From contig JAVDOI010000007.1 in the NCBI GenBank assembly GCA_032191485.1, forward strand, positions 2,150,463 through 2,214,462: a stretch of DNA of 64,000 nt, written 5' to 3'. Positions 34,301-47,600 of this stretch are shown piece by piece. This stretch comes from Leptoclinus maculatus (lineage: Eukaryota > Chordata > Actinopteri > Perciformes > Stichaeidae). Position 1 is the stretch's first letter; every line of letters starts with the position of its first letter. Below the pieces are notes generated by a model. It had not been told where the DNA came from and made no database searches. It saw only the letters and a list, made by a program, of their open reading frames with translations. The translations under genes and the position numbers were made by a program.

Positions 34301-36574
34301 TCAACGGGCGTCAAACAGCGTCACGCTGGATAAACACCCGTGACTACTACAGAGTCATTTGTCTCGGGAATGAATGCCGATTGCAACCTTTACCATGAAA
34401 GACAAAAGCCAGATCTTTTTTATTAAAGCACCAGACCGGCAGAAAAACTGTAAGATGTTGATGTAAGGATACGTGCAAGCAGCGGACACGTAACTTTTAC
34501 AAAAAGAAAAGGGATGAGGATTAGATAAATGATGGGATAATGTGTCTGTTAAACTAGAATGAATCAAGGACACCTTGAATGAGACGAGGTGACTGATACA
34601 GAACAGCACCTTCTTTTCAGTGTGTGTGTGTGTGTGTGCATATGAGTCATCTAATGAATGTTCGTTGTTATACAGGACTAAATTACTGGTCGTGACTCAT
34701 GCTGATCAGTCCAGGGCAAAAAAAATGATGGGAAAAAAAGATAGAGGAGGTTAAACAGGGAATACCGCTAAAGAATTCTTCAAACCTCCAAAATATCCCA
34801 CACTAGTGTGATTACATACATATCACGCGGGTTAGTAACTAAGTTTGAAATGAAAGACGTCCATTTTGTTTTTTGAAGGAAGAACAGAGACGGTGTATTA
34901 TTAGACAGTAAAGACCATAAAGAAGCGTCGAGAGACGCACAAAGAGAGGCGGCCATTATTCCTAAATAACCCATAATTGCCGTGTCACGATGTAATGTGT
35001 TCAGGTGGCTGGCGTTCGGCTCCATTTGAAGATGACCTGAATGACGAGTGATTAAGTGTAATTTGCACATATTATTATTAGCGGGGGGGGGGGGGTGGTG
35101 ACAGAGTGGTGCTCGTCATCCCGCCGGGTTTGAGTAACGAGGACGGACGATTAGCTCCGTGATCAAATAGTGTACAAAGCCAAGTAAACTGACAGCATGC
35201 TTAGTTTAGTTTTACAACAATACAACAATGTTACTATTACGGATGCTGAGTTTTTTTTTTACAATTGAAACAAAAATATGAATACACTTGATTTATTTAG
35301 CACCTTTCATAAAAACAAATGCAGCTCAAGGGGCTTTGCATTCGGAGTAATGACAAAAGAGCAAATTCTAAAACTTAAAAAAAAATTTTTACAGGAGGGG
35401 AGTAAGAACACTCCTACAATAATAGCATGGAAACGTTTTTGTACATTTTGGAAATGTATGTGTTCAAAAATAAATAGAGAAAACAGTATTCGATGTTAGG
35501 ATGCGTGAAATCTTTTCGGCGTCCCGTTCTTTCAATTTGAGTTACACTTTGTTATTTTTGTGAATTTGAGTGCAGTCAGCTACGCAGTGTGTGTCAGTTA
35601 CAACTTTTATTCATTTAAGAACTAGTTATAACCAGGATACTTTTACACTGATTCACCATATTTGTTCGTCCTAGCAACCGTCATCTGAGAAGCCGCCATT
35701 TTTCCAGCAACTGTTTGGAAAAAGGCGGGCTCTTTAAAAAAAGACTTGAACTGTATCTGTCAATCAAACTCTTGCCGAAGTCGGCCAGGAGAAAAGCAAA
35801 AACATCTTTTCCATGGAGAAAAGCCTTCGGTGTCGTTCTTTCTTTCTTGTTTCATTGAAGAAACACTCTCCAGTTCTGATAGAGAACAAAGAGGAAATAT
35901 AATTATTTTTTTTGTCGAGACAAAATATATCTTTATGACTTTATTACTGAAACAGGACACCTTTTTGCTGTTGTTGCGACTCTGCATTTCCACACCAAGT
36001 GCGATGGAAGGAAGAGAAGTTTAGTTTAGAGTTGAAGGTGAATAAAGAACTCATAGGATCACCCCGTCCTGATCTGGCCTCGCCTCACACCGAGGACGAA
36101 GCCGCACAGTGACGGCTGCTCGTCACCCAACAGAAATAGAATTCTAATCCGAAATTTCTGCTGTTTCCTTTTTCTACTTCTGTGTGTGACTGTGAGAGTC
36201 TAAAGACCTCTGATGGATTTCAAGTGTCTGTGTCTGTTGGTGCGGATCCCAGGATGATCCCAGCCTCTCTAAATGCTAATGATGTGTGCAGGTGAGCGAT
36301 CGAGAGAGCCCTGCTTCGGACCAGCAGGGGAGCACGGGGAATATAATCAACCCGCGGCTACTCAGGCTCCCTCATTTACTGCAAACAAATAATCACAATG
36401 ACCGAGCAAGGGCTTGTATTTTAGCTGTATTACCTGAGGAGACCTTCCCTGTGTGCCTTATGTGTCATTTATTTCACCCAAGATACATTTTATAGACACG
36501 CCCACCTCAGAAAATCATTTCCTCTCTCTCCTTCCCTAAACAAATACATGCATTGGATTTACTTTATGTATACA

Positions 36575-36606
<32 letters not shown>

Positions 36607-37739
36607 CAATCTTAGTTGTGTTAATGTTCTTATCACTGTTTTGTTACAGTGTACTTTCCAGATATTTTGACAAATGGTATTTTGATTCTTTGGCAACATT
36701 GTTGCAAAAAGTAATTCAAGAATTCTCAAAAGTGAATTTAATGATGAAATAGCATTGTATAAGAACTCACCGTTGTTCGGACCAGGTAGCCTACCTTTGG
36801 ACTACTGGAACAAAAGCTCTCTTCCTGGCCTGTCTAGATAATGTTAATTCATTTTTTTGAATGTAGTGTTTAAACTAAAATTCTGGCCAGGTCTGACACG
36901 ATGCACCTTTAAACTGCTTTAAGACATTAAAAACATTTAGACTCCTTGTAAAAGAGATTTTTCTCATTCTAGCGTATACCTCGCTGTCAGTGCTGTAGTG
37001 TCATTTCCTTTTGAATAACTTGAGAAATCCGAATGCAGGATGAGAGCCCATTTCAAGGATGGGCTGTATGTCTTTGTGTCCTGCTGAGGCTGTCCTATTG
37101 TGGCCGTCTCTCCAGCTACCTTTTCCTGGATCTGTCAATTATGCTGAGATAGCTCACTGGTCGCATCCTTTTCTCTTTCTGCTCAGCAAGACCCCTGTTC
37201 CTTCTGAAAGAACAGAGGTCTGTTGTGCTTCGCTACTGCTGGGTCTCCTTTGATGCTGAGGACAGCACAGACAGATATGAAAGCAGATGAAACTGAGGCC
37301 CTGGTGTCCCCCCACCCCCAAGCACTCACAACTTGGTAATTTGGAATTTGGGGAAGAAAAAGCAAAAATATAGGCTTTTCCTCTGTTTCCTTCTCCCCAA
37401 ACTTGTCGGGTGATTTGTCTCGCTCTGTCATTTATATATGGGGCCAGGATTTTGGGGGATTTATATGTCCATCGATATATATTTTTTCGAACTGTTGCTT
37501 TTGTCATGAATGCTTGCACACAGAACGCAAACATTACGTGGCGAAAAAGTAACGTTTTGGGGGTTTTTTTGGAACGAAGTTGATTTATCTGAGCTTTTGT
37601 ACCACAAATAAAAGCATCAACCATCACGTTGTGCCGAACCGGTTGAGTTGCACCTATATTTATGAAACAACATCACAGAGGTTCGATATTCTGACCCAAG
37701 ACGGCAAACTTTATTACTCATCTCACCCTTGACAAAGGC

Positions 37740-37990
37740 AGCAGGCTTATAGTGCTACCGGTAATCGTTTCCGCTGATAGCGCCATCCTGACCCACTGCG
37801 TTGTCTCTGAAGCGTAGTGCCCACCCTTCAGTTCACCCTCAGGTTAAACACTGTTAGGTCTGTCAGCACTGTTGCCATTGTGTGCACTGTTAGCACTGTA
37901 AACTGCAAGCCGCCGGCTCAGCCGTCGCCATGTGGATGCTTGCTCTGAATAACCAACTTTGCACCTTTGGTGAGTTTTGGTGAGTCTTTG
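37740..37990 (+). repeat. Dispersed repeat, unexpanded sibling of the 26-bp minisatellite locus
   Basis: Shares CCGCTGATA, GACCCAC, GAAGCGTAG and the right-hand AGCCGCCGGCT/CGCCA segment with 19330-19400 and 19880-19930. Between them it has only a short CTGTTAG/CTGTCAGCACTGTT stretch instead of 18 repeats. Confidence 0.65.
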
Positions 37991-38224
37991 GAAGTGTGAC
38001 ACTCCGTTAAAGGACATACTAACTATTATTATTGTGAGCAATTTGTTCAATACATATAGTACACATGTACTTTGTGGGTGTGACTGTGTTTTTTATTGTA
38101 TTTTATTTTCATGTTTCTTATTTGTTTTTGTGTATAATTGTTGTATCTCGCGGCTGCTACATGACCAGACAGCTTGGTGAGTTTAATTAGTTTTTTGGCA
38201 AGATTGTATGTCCTGTGACGGGAA

Positions 38225-38248
38225 GGGGGGGGGGGGGGGGGGGGGGGG
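38225..38248. repeat. Poly-G run
   Basis: About 24 consecutive G. Such runs can form quadruplexes and are prone to sequencing length error. Confidence 0.9.
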
Positions 38249-38548
38249 TTGTATTAATTTAATCACACAATACAGTAGCGGTCATTGCAGACACAACTGC
38301 CGGTGATCTGCACTCTACTGAGCGCACCTTTTTTTGATCCATTATTTATCTACTTTTCCTTTATGTGGATGTTTATGTTATTTTGAATATTGATTTTTGT
38401 ATTTCATATATTGCAATATGTCCTAATCGGGGAGAGTTATTCTATGTATGCATGGCGTGTTAGATGTACAAAATCATTAAACATTTAAACAAAAAAAAGA
38501 AGTTGAAGAGCCTACAGGACAACTACTGGTTTTCAGAAAGCTTTAACA

Positions 38549-39726
38549 CAGTGGTCGCCAACCCGTCGAGCGCGAGAGCCCACGGGTCGGGTTCATGCTT
38601 GTAGTTGAAACACAGGTCGGTGGGGCAGATCGCGGAGCAGACGCTGCTGGTGCAATCAAATATGTACCTTACCTATGTGTGTGTGTAAAGAATGCTGATA
38701 TGAAAAATGAAAAACAACCAGTAATCAATGTGCAAGCTGCCACTTGAATGATGATTTAAACTGCTCTATATTAGGTTCATATATTTGTAAATCTGACTCT
38801 GAAAGAGTCGGTGCCTCACCGCACGTCTCTGGTGTGCACCTGGACAAACTGGCAGCAGAGTTCAGTCGACGTTTTGGTGAGTTAGACGTCATGGAGGATA
38901 TTGCTGCATTTGTTTCAAACCCATTCCTGCCTATTGATACAGAGGAGGTTGCAGCCAAATTCCAGAAAGCATTTGCTTTGCCAGGTGGAGTGGACATGGA
39001 GATGGTTGATATGCAAAATGACAGAGCTGAAAGCCAGGTCAAGGGACAGTGACTTTTGGGGACTTGTCAGCAGAGAGAAGTTTCCTCTCCTCAGCGCATG
39101 TGCACTAAAAGTGAGTGCCTACTTTGGATCAACTTACCTCTGTGAAATGGCATTTTCACAGATGAAAATCACCAAATCAAAGTACAGGAGCCGGCTTACT
39201 GACAGACACCTCACAGACTGGCTGTCTGTGCTTATGAGCCGAACTACAAGGCACTCACAGACAGTGTTCAGTCACAGCCATCACACTGACTTGAGTCACA
39301 TGACTTCTGATGGCATTGTGATGGGACACAGAGCTTAACTGCACTTACATTAGTTGCACTGACTGAGAATTTTGTCAGTGTTGTGTTGTAACTTCAGTTG
39401 ATAAATACAACAGTTAATATTGGTAGTTCATCCAGCCTGCTCATTGCAAATGTGTTTTTTCTTGTTCATATTGTGTGCGGTTAACAAATAATTTCCTTTT
39501 TATGTTGCACTGAAATTAAGTCATTTAGTGTGTTCTTGGTCACATCAATTTGAAAGCTGGACCAAAGTGTTTGATTTCATTCAATTACAATTAGGCCAAA
39601 TACAAAGCCTCAAGTTGTAAGTACAGTCTGGACAGTCTTTTTCTCTCAACGCCTCAATAGGTAGATCTTGCCTGTCACCAAGGCAGAGGTCAGGGGTCTT
39701 GGGCTTAAAAAGGTTGGTGACCACTG
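38549..39726 (+). mobile_element. hAT transposon, internally deleted, with transposase C-terminal half
   Basis: The ends CAGTGGTCGCCAACC and (inverse) CAGTGGTCACCAACC match at 14 of 15 positions, flanked by CTTTAACA on both sides (38541-38548, 39727-39734). Inside, two overlapping frames encode the rear of a transposase: 38744-39052 (HLDKLAAEFSRRFGEL, FVSNPFLP) and 38901-39338 (DFWGLVSREKFPLLSACALK, YLCEMAFSQMKITKSKYRSRL), separated by a frameshift near 39045. The second part is the hAT dimerisation region of the type seen in GTF2IRD2/FAM200-like host proteins. 1178 bp, not autonomous. Confidence 0.93.
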
Positions 39727-39734
39727 CTTTAACA

Positions 39735-40205
39735 GATGTTACCAGGACCTGGATGTCATGATCCTTTGGAGGAAACTCTTCCTCATGTGGAAGATTCATT
39801 CCTCACACACTAAGTAACACCAAACCTTATTTGAAGACATGGATCCATACAGGTCAATAGTTTGCAGTACAGAAGATCTATTCATAACTGTCACTGTAAT
39901 CCAATTCAGACCTCCACGGTGGTCTGCACTGACCGCAGTAGAAGGACATTGAGGCAAAGCAGAGCAGGATGATCGGGTTCAGAGCGCGGACGCAACACTC
40001 CGACCGATCGTAACTCAATCCATCCAGCTCCGCAATGATGTGGCATCCAGGCGGACAGACCAACAGCATCCTCTCTGTCAAATCTACCAACCTCACGTCC
40101 GCTGCTAAATGAGGCGCTGCATTATAAGTTAGTTAATATTAGAGGTATGATTTGCAGAATTTTCCTTAAAAAACAAAAGATGGACTGATGAAAAATAGTC
40201 CCTCT
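39735..40205. other. Unrecognised stretch with a minus-strand open frame
   Basis: The minus strand has an open stretch at about 40117-39878 (LLVCPPGCHIIAEL, SYDRSECCVRALNP, MSFYCGQCRPPW). The cysteine content is unusual for chance translation, but I recognise no family, and neither splice sites nor a partner exon support it firmly. Confidence 0.3.
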
Positions 40206-40340
40206 CAGTGCCGTCAGGGCCTTCAAGGCCTTCTCTGCTGAACTAGACAGAATCACAAAGCTATAGCTATTTTATTATTTTATATTTTTTCATAAATACA
40301 CTACATGTATTATTATTTTTTTTCCCATTATCTGAATAGC
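40206..40340 (+). mobile_element. hAT left-end fragment, same family as 24096
   Basis: CAGTGCCGTCAGGGCCTTCAAGGCC and the following ~110 bp (CTAGACAGAATCACAAAG, CATAAATACACTACATGTA) parallel 24096-24235, with a 6-bp deletion in the terminal repeat. The right end is absent. Confidence 0.75.
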
Positions 40341-40739
40341 AAAGAGCCTTTGGGCCCCACACTGGTGTGTAACCGCCAGCCAATGACAGCGCACAATACT
40401 ACATCGCACAACTTTAAAGCAAGACTACGGACCTTGTATTTTGACATTTCCTAATGCAGCTACAATGTGCACTCATTAGCCACTTAACAGGCAGCTCCTC
40501 CAAACTGTGAATCATGCGGGGCCAGGCTCAACATTACCAATCATGCAGACAGAGCCAAGAGGTTCACTTAAGTGTTTGACTTAACATTAGAGCCGGCACG
40601 ACACATGGTGTGAGTGATGTGAGGTTTGCTGGGATGGTCGGTGCCAGACGTGGGGGTTAAACAAAAAATGAACAAGCCAAGATTGTTGGTTTTAGGAAAA
40701 AAGGAGGCAAAGACACACACCCCTGTCATCATCAAAGAA

Positions 40740-41110
40740 GCTGAGGTGGAGCAACAGTTTTAGGCTTCCTGGGAATCAGCATCACTGAGAAGCTAACGTG
40801 GTCACCACACATCTCTATCCTGGTGAAGAACGCTCAGAAAACGGCTGTATTTCTGAAGCAGAATTTCCGTGCCAAGAGGAGCAATAGAAAGCATCCTGAC
40901 TGGAAACGTTACAAATTGGCATGGTTTGTGTTAGGTCCAGGACAGGAGGGCTCTTCAGCAGGGACATTTAAACCACCAAGAACATCATTGGTACGGTAGC
41001 CATCCACGGAGCGTCGGTGATATCGGTGAGGTGGGGTGCCTGCGCAGAGACAAACCTAACCAGCCACAGCTTGTTCACCCTGCTGCCGTTCCACCAGACT
41101 TCAGAGCAGC
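40740..41110 (+). mobile_element. Decayed LINE reverse transcriptase C-terminal fragment
   Basis: One frame reads FLGISITEKLTWSPHISILV then KNAQKTAVFLKQNF; another reads SILTGNVTNWHG, DRRALQQ and LVHPAAVPP. This is the usual order of the post-catalytic region of fish non-LTR retrotransposons. Multiple stops and frameshifts are present. Confidence 0.65.
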
Positions 41111-43729
41111 TCCACCATCAATCTACATTAAAATGGGCCTAAATTTGATTTCAAGACAATTCAATTACTGCATTTAAATGTAAAGAAAGCCCCTATTATG
41201 CGTTGAAATAAATGTTGAAGTTGTTGATGGGGTCAGAATCTGGTGCACGCAGTGGGACTCCAGGGAGTGGTGGAGCAACAGGTTGCTGACTGTAATGGAG
41301 TTGGAGAGTAGCTTTCGTGGCACACTTTCACTACTTAAACAGATTATATCAGTCAATGGCCACAGTGTACCTTGGCATTGTGTCTGAACAGGTGCATCCC
41401 ATGCTCTGATGGGGGTGTTTACCTTGTACATACAATAATACAGTAAACAGAAACCACAGATCCTTTTTGTAATGATGTCTACGATGAATTTGTAATTAAT
41501 TCTGCCTTGTTGTAAATTCGGCAAACGAAGGATATTACGTTATTTCTTTCTTTGTGTAAAACTATGGTCAGTTTGTCTCGGCCTGAGACGGTACCGGCGC
41601 CATAGTTGTGAGTTGTCCCCGCGTTCATTATTTCAGCCAAGGACCCAGCAAGGTCTCAGCACTGATCCGCCATGGATCGGCCTGGGCCCCATCATGGAGG
41701 GAGGTGAACTTCCTAACTAAGAATATCTTAAATTAAAAACCAAGAGCAGAGTTTGGTCATTTCATAATTATTACAATTCATCCCATTTCTGTTATTTTTT
41801 GGTTGCTTGCTATTTAATGACTAACAGACACAGTCTCATGGAAATAAACTGGACCAGGAGCAATAGAGAGCCTAATGCCTTGTTTTCCCCCCCGCCACAA
41901 TAGATGTAAAGCATGTTCGTAATCAAATACAGCTAATGCTTTTTTTCTGTTGGTGCATATTGAACATATTACAACAACAACCAATTACCTCTTCCTCAGA
42001 GAGTTTTATTTTTCAATCTTGATTAAGAATGGGGATGTTATCTTCCTGCGCCAGAGCCAGAGAAGTAGATACAGAAACATTGCCATGAATTGGATAAATG
42101 CAGGACTGGTTGTTGTAAGCCAATTTAAAAGTTAGAAATCGGCATATTCCTTTAATTGATGTGAAAAATATGTCCTGCCCTTTTCCTGACCAGAGCTTTT
42201 GTGTCAACTGCACATGACATCAACGGTTACTTCACTCACCGCTGACTGGTTATAGGCCGAAATAACAAACGGAAACAAATAACGTTTTTAGCAGATCCGG
42301 AGGCCTGCCCCGCCCTATATAGACATCATGTCTCTTTTCCCAGTCACCACCAGAGCATAAGAAGAAGAAATGTAAAGTGCACCAGCTTTGCTTCAATTTC
42401 TAAAGCTACACAAATGGATCAAATGACTAAATGTGGCGTGTTACATGCATATGGTGTCTTTTAAAAATAAACTTCCGATGTAGTTTTTAGTTTAGTTTAG
42501 GCGAGAAGTTAGTTGTTTAAGCATCAAATCTGTGGTCGGTTTGTCAATATTCAGCCTACTTAAAAATCTGCTCCGACGATTTCGGAGATGTGAGCTGTTG
42601 CTAGTGGGACCGGCAGTAAACCAGCACCGGGGGCTCAGCACTCATATATATACACATATGTATATATATATACACATATGTATATATATATATATATTCT
42701 TTTTTTATTCTAAATGAAAACTAAAAAAGCAGGGTTGTCATATTTAGTTTGATCGTAAAAATACTTTACAGTGAAAAACCGGAATAAACTCATTAGGAAG
42801 ACCAGCTGAGGTGGTGATGTCATCAAGTACGCTGCTGTTCCAATTGCAGAATGACTGTACTTGTGTCCTCCCGTCCTTGGGAGTCTGGACATGAGCATGG
42901 TTAAGGACGGGGGAAGGCCGCAGGAAGGTTAGACAAATAGGGAAACATTAATTCCTTATTGAGTGCTTGGCAAGCTCGTTGTCCCGTTTCCTCTTATCTT
43001 CTTTCTTTTGTCTCTTCTTGCCTCTCCTCTGTCTTTCACCTACTCAGCCCTCTCCTCTTTGTTCTCATTTCATTCTCCTTTTTGTATTTGTCATGTTACA
43101 TTTCCTCCTATTTCACCTTGTATCATGTCTCACTGTGTCTCTGCTCCTCCATCATCATCATCATCGTCAGGTGCCCTGACTCCGTGGTAATGCCCACCAT
43201 CATGTCTGATGCCAGTGACCATCATTACAGTGAGTAACGGTAAATTCTCATGCGGGTTAGGTTCCCTCCACAGGTCAGTGTGTGATGTGTGTTATCACGG
43301 AGGGAAGGTGGAGAGTTAAAGAGAGAGAGCATGAAATGGCTTCCCACCTCTCTGCTGTTCTTTGCACCCGGCTGTTAAACTATCGCCACGTTTATTTGGA
43401 CAACCGCAGGGAAGATGTAAAATACACCTCACAAACATTTTAGATGAATTTCATTAGCATGTTTTTCTTGCTCTGGGCTTCCGAATGGAGTCTAATGACC
43501 TTCAACTATAAGTATGATAATATTAAAACAAATCAATATCACCGTTACTGAAGGCTGTTATGTCTCCACCCCCCCCCCCCCCCCCCCCCTGCATAATATC
43601 CCTCTGCACAAGACAAGGAACAGCCTGGACAGTTGGAGCAGCATCATTTGCCACAGTGATATATGTCGCAACACATCAGGGACAGCGTGTCAGTTCCCGC
43701 TCATTACATGCTACAGTGTCTTTTCAAAA
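41111..43729. other. Intergenic, no gene recognised
   Basis: 42641-42698 is a TA/CA microsatellite. 42975-43175 is pyrimidine-rich and gives open frames by composition. 43569-43590 is a poly-C run of about 22. Confidence 0.5.
43569..43590. repeat. Poly-C run
   Basis: About 22 consecutive C on the plus strand. Confidence 0.9.
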
Positions 43730-44320
43730 TAATCTTCCAACTAAGTTTTACTTATTTTTTAGCTTTACCTGGTTAGGTTAAGGCAGCAAAAGTACTTGGT
43801 TGGGTTTAGCAAAAGATCATGGTCTGGGTTAAAATAAGTGTCTGTTACATAATAAAAGGAAGCTTGCTAACCTAACGCAACTTCTTTTCAAAATAACCTT
43901 CCGTGTTCACAAGAAATGTTGTATGCAAACAGTCTCTTTTCAAAATGCACAATAGGTTTACTTAATTTTTAGGTTTACTTCTGCGACATTAGTTAAGTAG
44001 GCTACACAAGTTACGTAGTAAAACTAAACTCCGTTTAACATGGGACACGAACAGCGGTCTCCTGGGTAAAAGTCCTGTGTTTGCTTGACCAAACACTGAA
44101 TAACACATATTTAGGCGACCAAACAATTAACTCAAAGCACACTGTGAAAGGGTTAAAGTTGTAAGACGAAAACACGGTCAACTCCCAGGCCGACGTTTTC
44201 CTACGACTGTTCACTCGGATAGGTTTAGGAAAAAAATCGTGGTTTCACTCAAATAGTAATCTCCTGGGTGAAAGTCCTTTGTTTTGAGACGCATCCGTCC
44301 TACCGTGCAGACTTTGTCAC
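43730..44320 (+). repeat. Dispersed repeat, GTCTCCTGGGTGAAAGTCC family
   Basis: Words such as GGCAGCAAAAGTACTTGGTT, TAGCAAAAGATCATGG, CTTTTCAAAATAACCTTCCG and AGCGGTCTCCTGGGTAAAAG recur, inverted, at 49925-51240, and in part at 6480-6605. Internal duplication suggests two overlapping copies. Confidence 0.7.
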
Positions 44321-44335
44321 TCTTTATACTACAGC

Positions 44336-44697
44336 AGTGTGTAGGATTTAGTGGCGTCTAGTGGTGAGGTTGTAGATTGCAACCAACTGAACGCCTCTCA
44401 AATCACCCCTCCCTTTACAAGCGTGTAGGGGAACTATGGTGGCCTTCAGGTAACGCCAAAACGTGAAACGCTCTCTCCAGAGCCAGTGTTTGTCCTACTG
44501 TAGAAACATGGTGGTGCAACATGACGAACTGTGAGGACCTGCTCCCTATGTAGGTATGAAGGGCTCATTCTAAGCTAGCGAAAGCACAACAATTCTTAGT
44601 TTCTGGTGATTATACCCCAATGACAAAATAGTCATAATTAATATATTCCATTTCTACTAACAGGTCCCCCTAAATCCTACACTGTACCTTTAACCAT
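44336..44697. mobile_element. MITE-like repeat with inverted GTGTAGGATTTAG ends
   Basis: The left end is GTGTGTAGGATTTAGTGGCG and the right end is CCCCCTAAATCCTACACTGTACCTTTAA, so a GTAGGATTTAG arm is inverted at the other end. The right side ends in TTAA like the other TTAA-type MITEs here, but the left side has diverged. I recognise this as a frequent fish repeat. Confidence 0.65.
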
Positions 44698-47600
44698 AGA
44701 CCAAAAAACGTATCGGTCGCCCTTGGAAAACGGGGAAGAAAACAGGATTAACAGGAAGGCAGCACTGGACATTTTTATTTTTTATGATTTAGCCACTACA
44801 ATAAAGGCTTTTTAATATTTATTTCCTTGTTATTACCGAGATTTTGGAGTCCCTGGATCGTCTTCCTGTTCATCCTGTTGATTGTGCTGTTTGGCCCTCT
44901 GATCCAATGAAGCATCATGTGATTTTGCCTCATTTCAGGAGCTTGGTATTTGCGTGTGAAGATGTTTCATGTGTTCTCTTTGTAGAGATGTGCCAGAAGA
45001 CCAAAATAGCAGAATGTTATTAGAATTGATTATTAGCGTCATTAGCTCCCAGCTTTGTGTCCAGGGAATCTTAAAGCCTCACCACTAAGTTCCACTGGAG
45101 CCTCTCTGAGATGAAACATTGTTTAATTTTAGTCTGTAACATGTGCCACACTGTAATCATGATGATGTTCTGCAGTCCCGTTAAAGGGAAGAGTAAGCTG
45201 TTGTTCACTCACACAGCAGATATAAGGCTGTATTAAATCGTGCCAAATTAAAATCCCAACAGAAATCTTCTTACAGGTACGGACAATCTAATCAAATAGC
45301 AGTTACAGGGGCTGTGAACCCATGTGCATTCATTTCAAATAACACTATTATTCTTGATGGTTTCATTTCATAATTATTCATTTTATGTACATTGAGGTGA
45401 CCAGATGTTGGGATCGTTGGGTATTGTTTAACCGGTGATTTATTTATTTTTTTACCAGAAACATTATTGTCATATTGCACAAAACAACTGCAGCATATTA
45501 ACGTATTACTGGAGCTTTATGTAATCTGTGTTATTGTCTGCCTGTCTTAAATGATTGTGTGTGCGGAGCATGTGGTGGGTTTTGAAACGGATGGGGGTTC
45601 ACTGAAAGGACACAGTTCCCAAACCACGTTTTGTTACAGGGTACCCTAAAACAAACATAATGTAGCTACAGTGCAAACCAATGCTGCATCTCCAACTGCA
45701 CTCAAATTCAATTGTCACATCCATAGACTGTATATAAGAAGTGGAGTCAGGGCCTGCAATCCATTAGCAGCTAACGCGAGCGCTAGCTAGTTATCTAGCT
45801 CGGATAGCTTGGTGCATCTGTAATTTACATAAACTGTGAAAATCTGGAAGCCAATTTTGACTAGCAAAAAAAAACGGCTTGTACTGGAAAAAATGAACAG
45901 CCAACTCCTTAAAGTGTCTTTTAGTTTCATTAAACGCTGAACAATTCTGTGGTAGCAACGCCGTGGTAGCGACTTGACAATCACAAGGTAGCCACGGCCA
46001 TAAGCATACCCTGCTTTTTACTCTAAACTACAGCGCAATTTACTAAATGAACATCATGCTGTATTGAAGAAGACTTGAAACTAGAGATTGAGACCATAAA
46101 CTCATGTTTACAATGTTTACTGAGGGAATAAATCAAGAGGGAAGTAGAGTCAGTTTCTCATAGACTTCTATACAATCTGACTTCTTTTTGCAAACGGAGG
46201 AGTCGCCCCCTGATGGCCATTAAAGAGAATGCAAGTTGCTGCTCATCTAAGTAGACATGTATTACTGGTAATCTAATACTTTTGTATGATTTGGATGCCT
46301 GCTCTGTATCACTCTCTTACCTGGGCAGGTGGTACGTTCAGGCGAGTGTGAGAAGGTCAAATCCCTTTCACTTGAGTAAGAGAAGAAAGAGGAGTCGGCA
46401 GCTTTCTTTTGTTTGGTGTTCCTTTTCCTTAGTTTTATTGCAATTCCCGGGGTTCACCATCTCCACAGCTTCTACTGCAATGCTTGCAGACACATTCACA
46501 CTCCGTTATTTGAGCCCACACTCATTGGGGTGGTCAAAATAATAGACACACCTGTCAGTACAACGCAATACAAATCGACAGCACCACAAACTGCAGCCTC
46601 CAAGATAACCAAACACTTGAATCAACATCTAAAACAGTTTTCACACAAACGGAAACATTACAGAAGGGAGGATTTATCGCAGGGCTTTTGTATTACAATG
46701 CATTAGTGTTTAGCTAGATGAACTTTATGAACTGGCAACTGAGTGTATATCAATTTACAATGGTGTTTAATCTATATTTGTATGTCATAATAATGTATAA
46801 TCCTTATTTATTTCAAAGACTATGAATCACATTGTAGTGTGGAGCAAGCCTTATTGGCCTGTTCAATTCATACTCTTTATACTGTCCTCAAAAACTCCTA
46901 CAATGGAACAAAACACGTAGAGTCCATGAGATGCACTACTTTCTGCTAACAATCCCACAATGCAATGGCTTGGTATTTATAGATGAAAGATTAGGTGAAA
47001 ATGAACGCTATGAGACACTACATTTGTCAGTGATCACACAAAATGATGACGATTGATAAAATGCACTTTTCACTAGAGAGTACACTGTAAGGAGCAGTGA
47101 ATGACTTTAGCTTGGACTCTGTCTATGGTGCTGATCCATGGCCTCCCTCCACGCACCATCAGACCCAACATCATCCATACTGGGCTCACGTGGGCTCTTT
47201 CAATACCTACTGCTCTTTCAATGGTGCTGAAAAAATGGCTACACGGATCGCCTCAATGTCGTTGGGTTGTCCTTTAAAAAAAAAAAAGAGACTTTTAAAG
47301 GTGCAACATTCGAAATTTAAAGGATATCTTTGATTTAGGGATTGCCTCCACGCGGCTCTCAACATGGCGAAGTATAAAATTATATAAATATAAAATTTAA
47401 CAGCGACTCCCATCTTATTCTTTCTTTAATTGGCATGAACTGCCATGAGACATGAAAAAAAAAGAGCTACACTTTGAACTAAATTTCGAGATGGAGATGG
47501 TGCGGAGTCCTTTCTTTGTAAACCACCTGGGTACTTCAGGGTGTAACTTGGGTTTAAGCCTACAATAGTAAAGCCTCTACTGTCCCAGCCACAGTACAAG

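Larger units (their letters stand above)
33818..38540. other. Intergenic, dispersed repeats, no intact gene
   Basis: No convincing exon is seen. 34620-34638 is TG. 35085-35095 is a G-run. 36578-36606 is TA. 37460-37630 (minus: GTACAAAAGCTCAG, then a TTACTTTTTCGCCACG-like word and GCGTTCTGTGTG) shares sequence with 54530-54665. 37740-37990 is the unexpanded relative of the cfdp1 intron 2 repeat. Confidence 0.5.

Noticed and set aside
37154..37627. 157-codon minus-strand frame
   Set aside because: Part of it matches a dispersed repeat also at 54.5 kb; no protein family or splice support.
38225..38248. Poly-G run as an assembly gap or functional quadruplex
   Set aside because: A run this long can be a sequencing artefact, and nothing around it suggests function.
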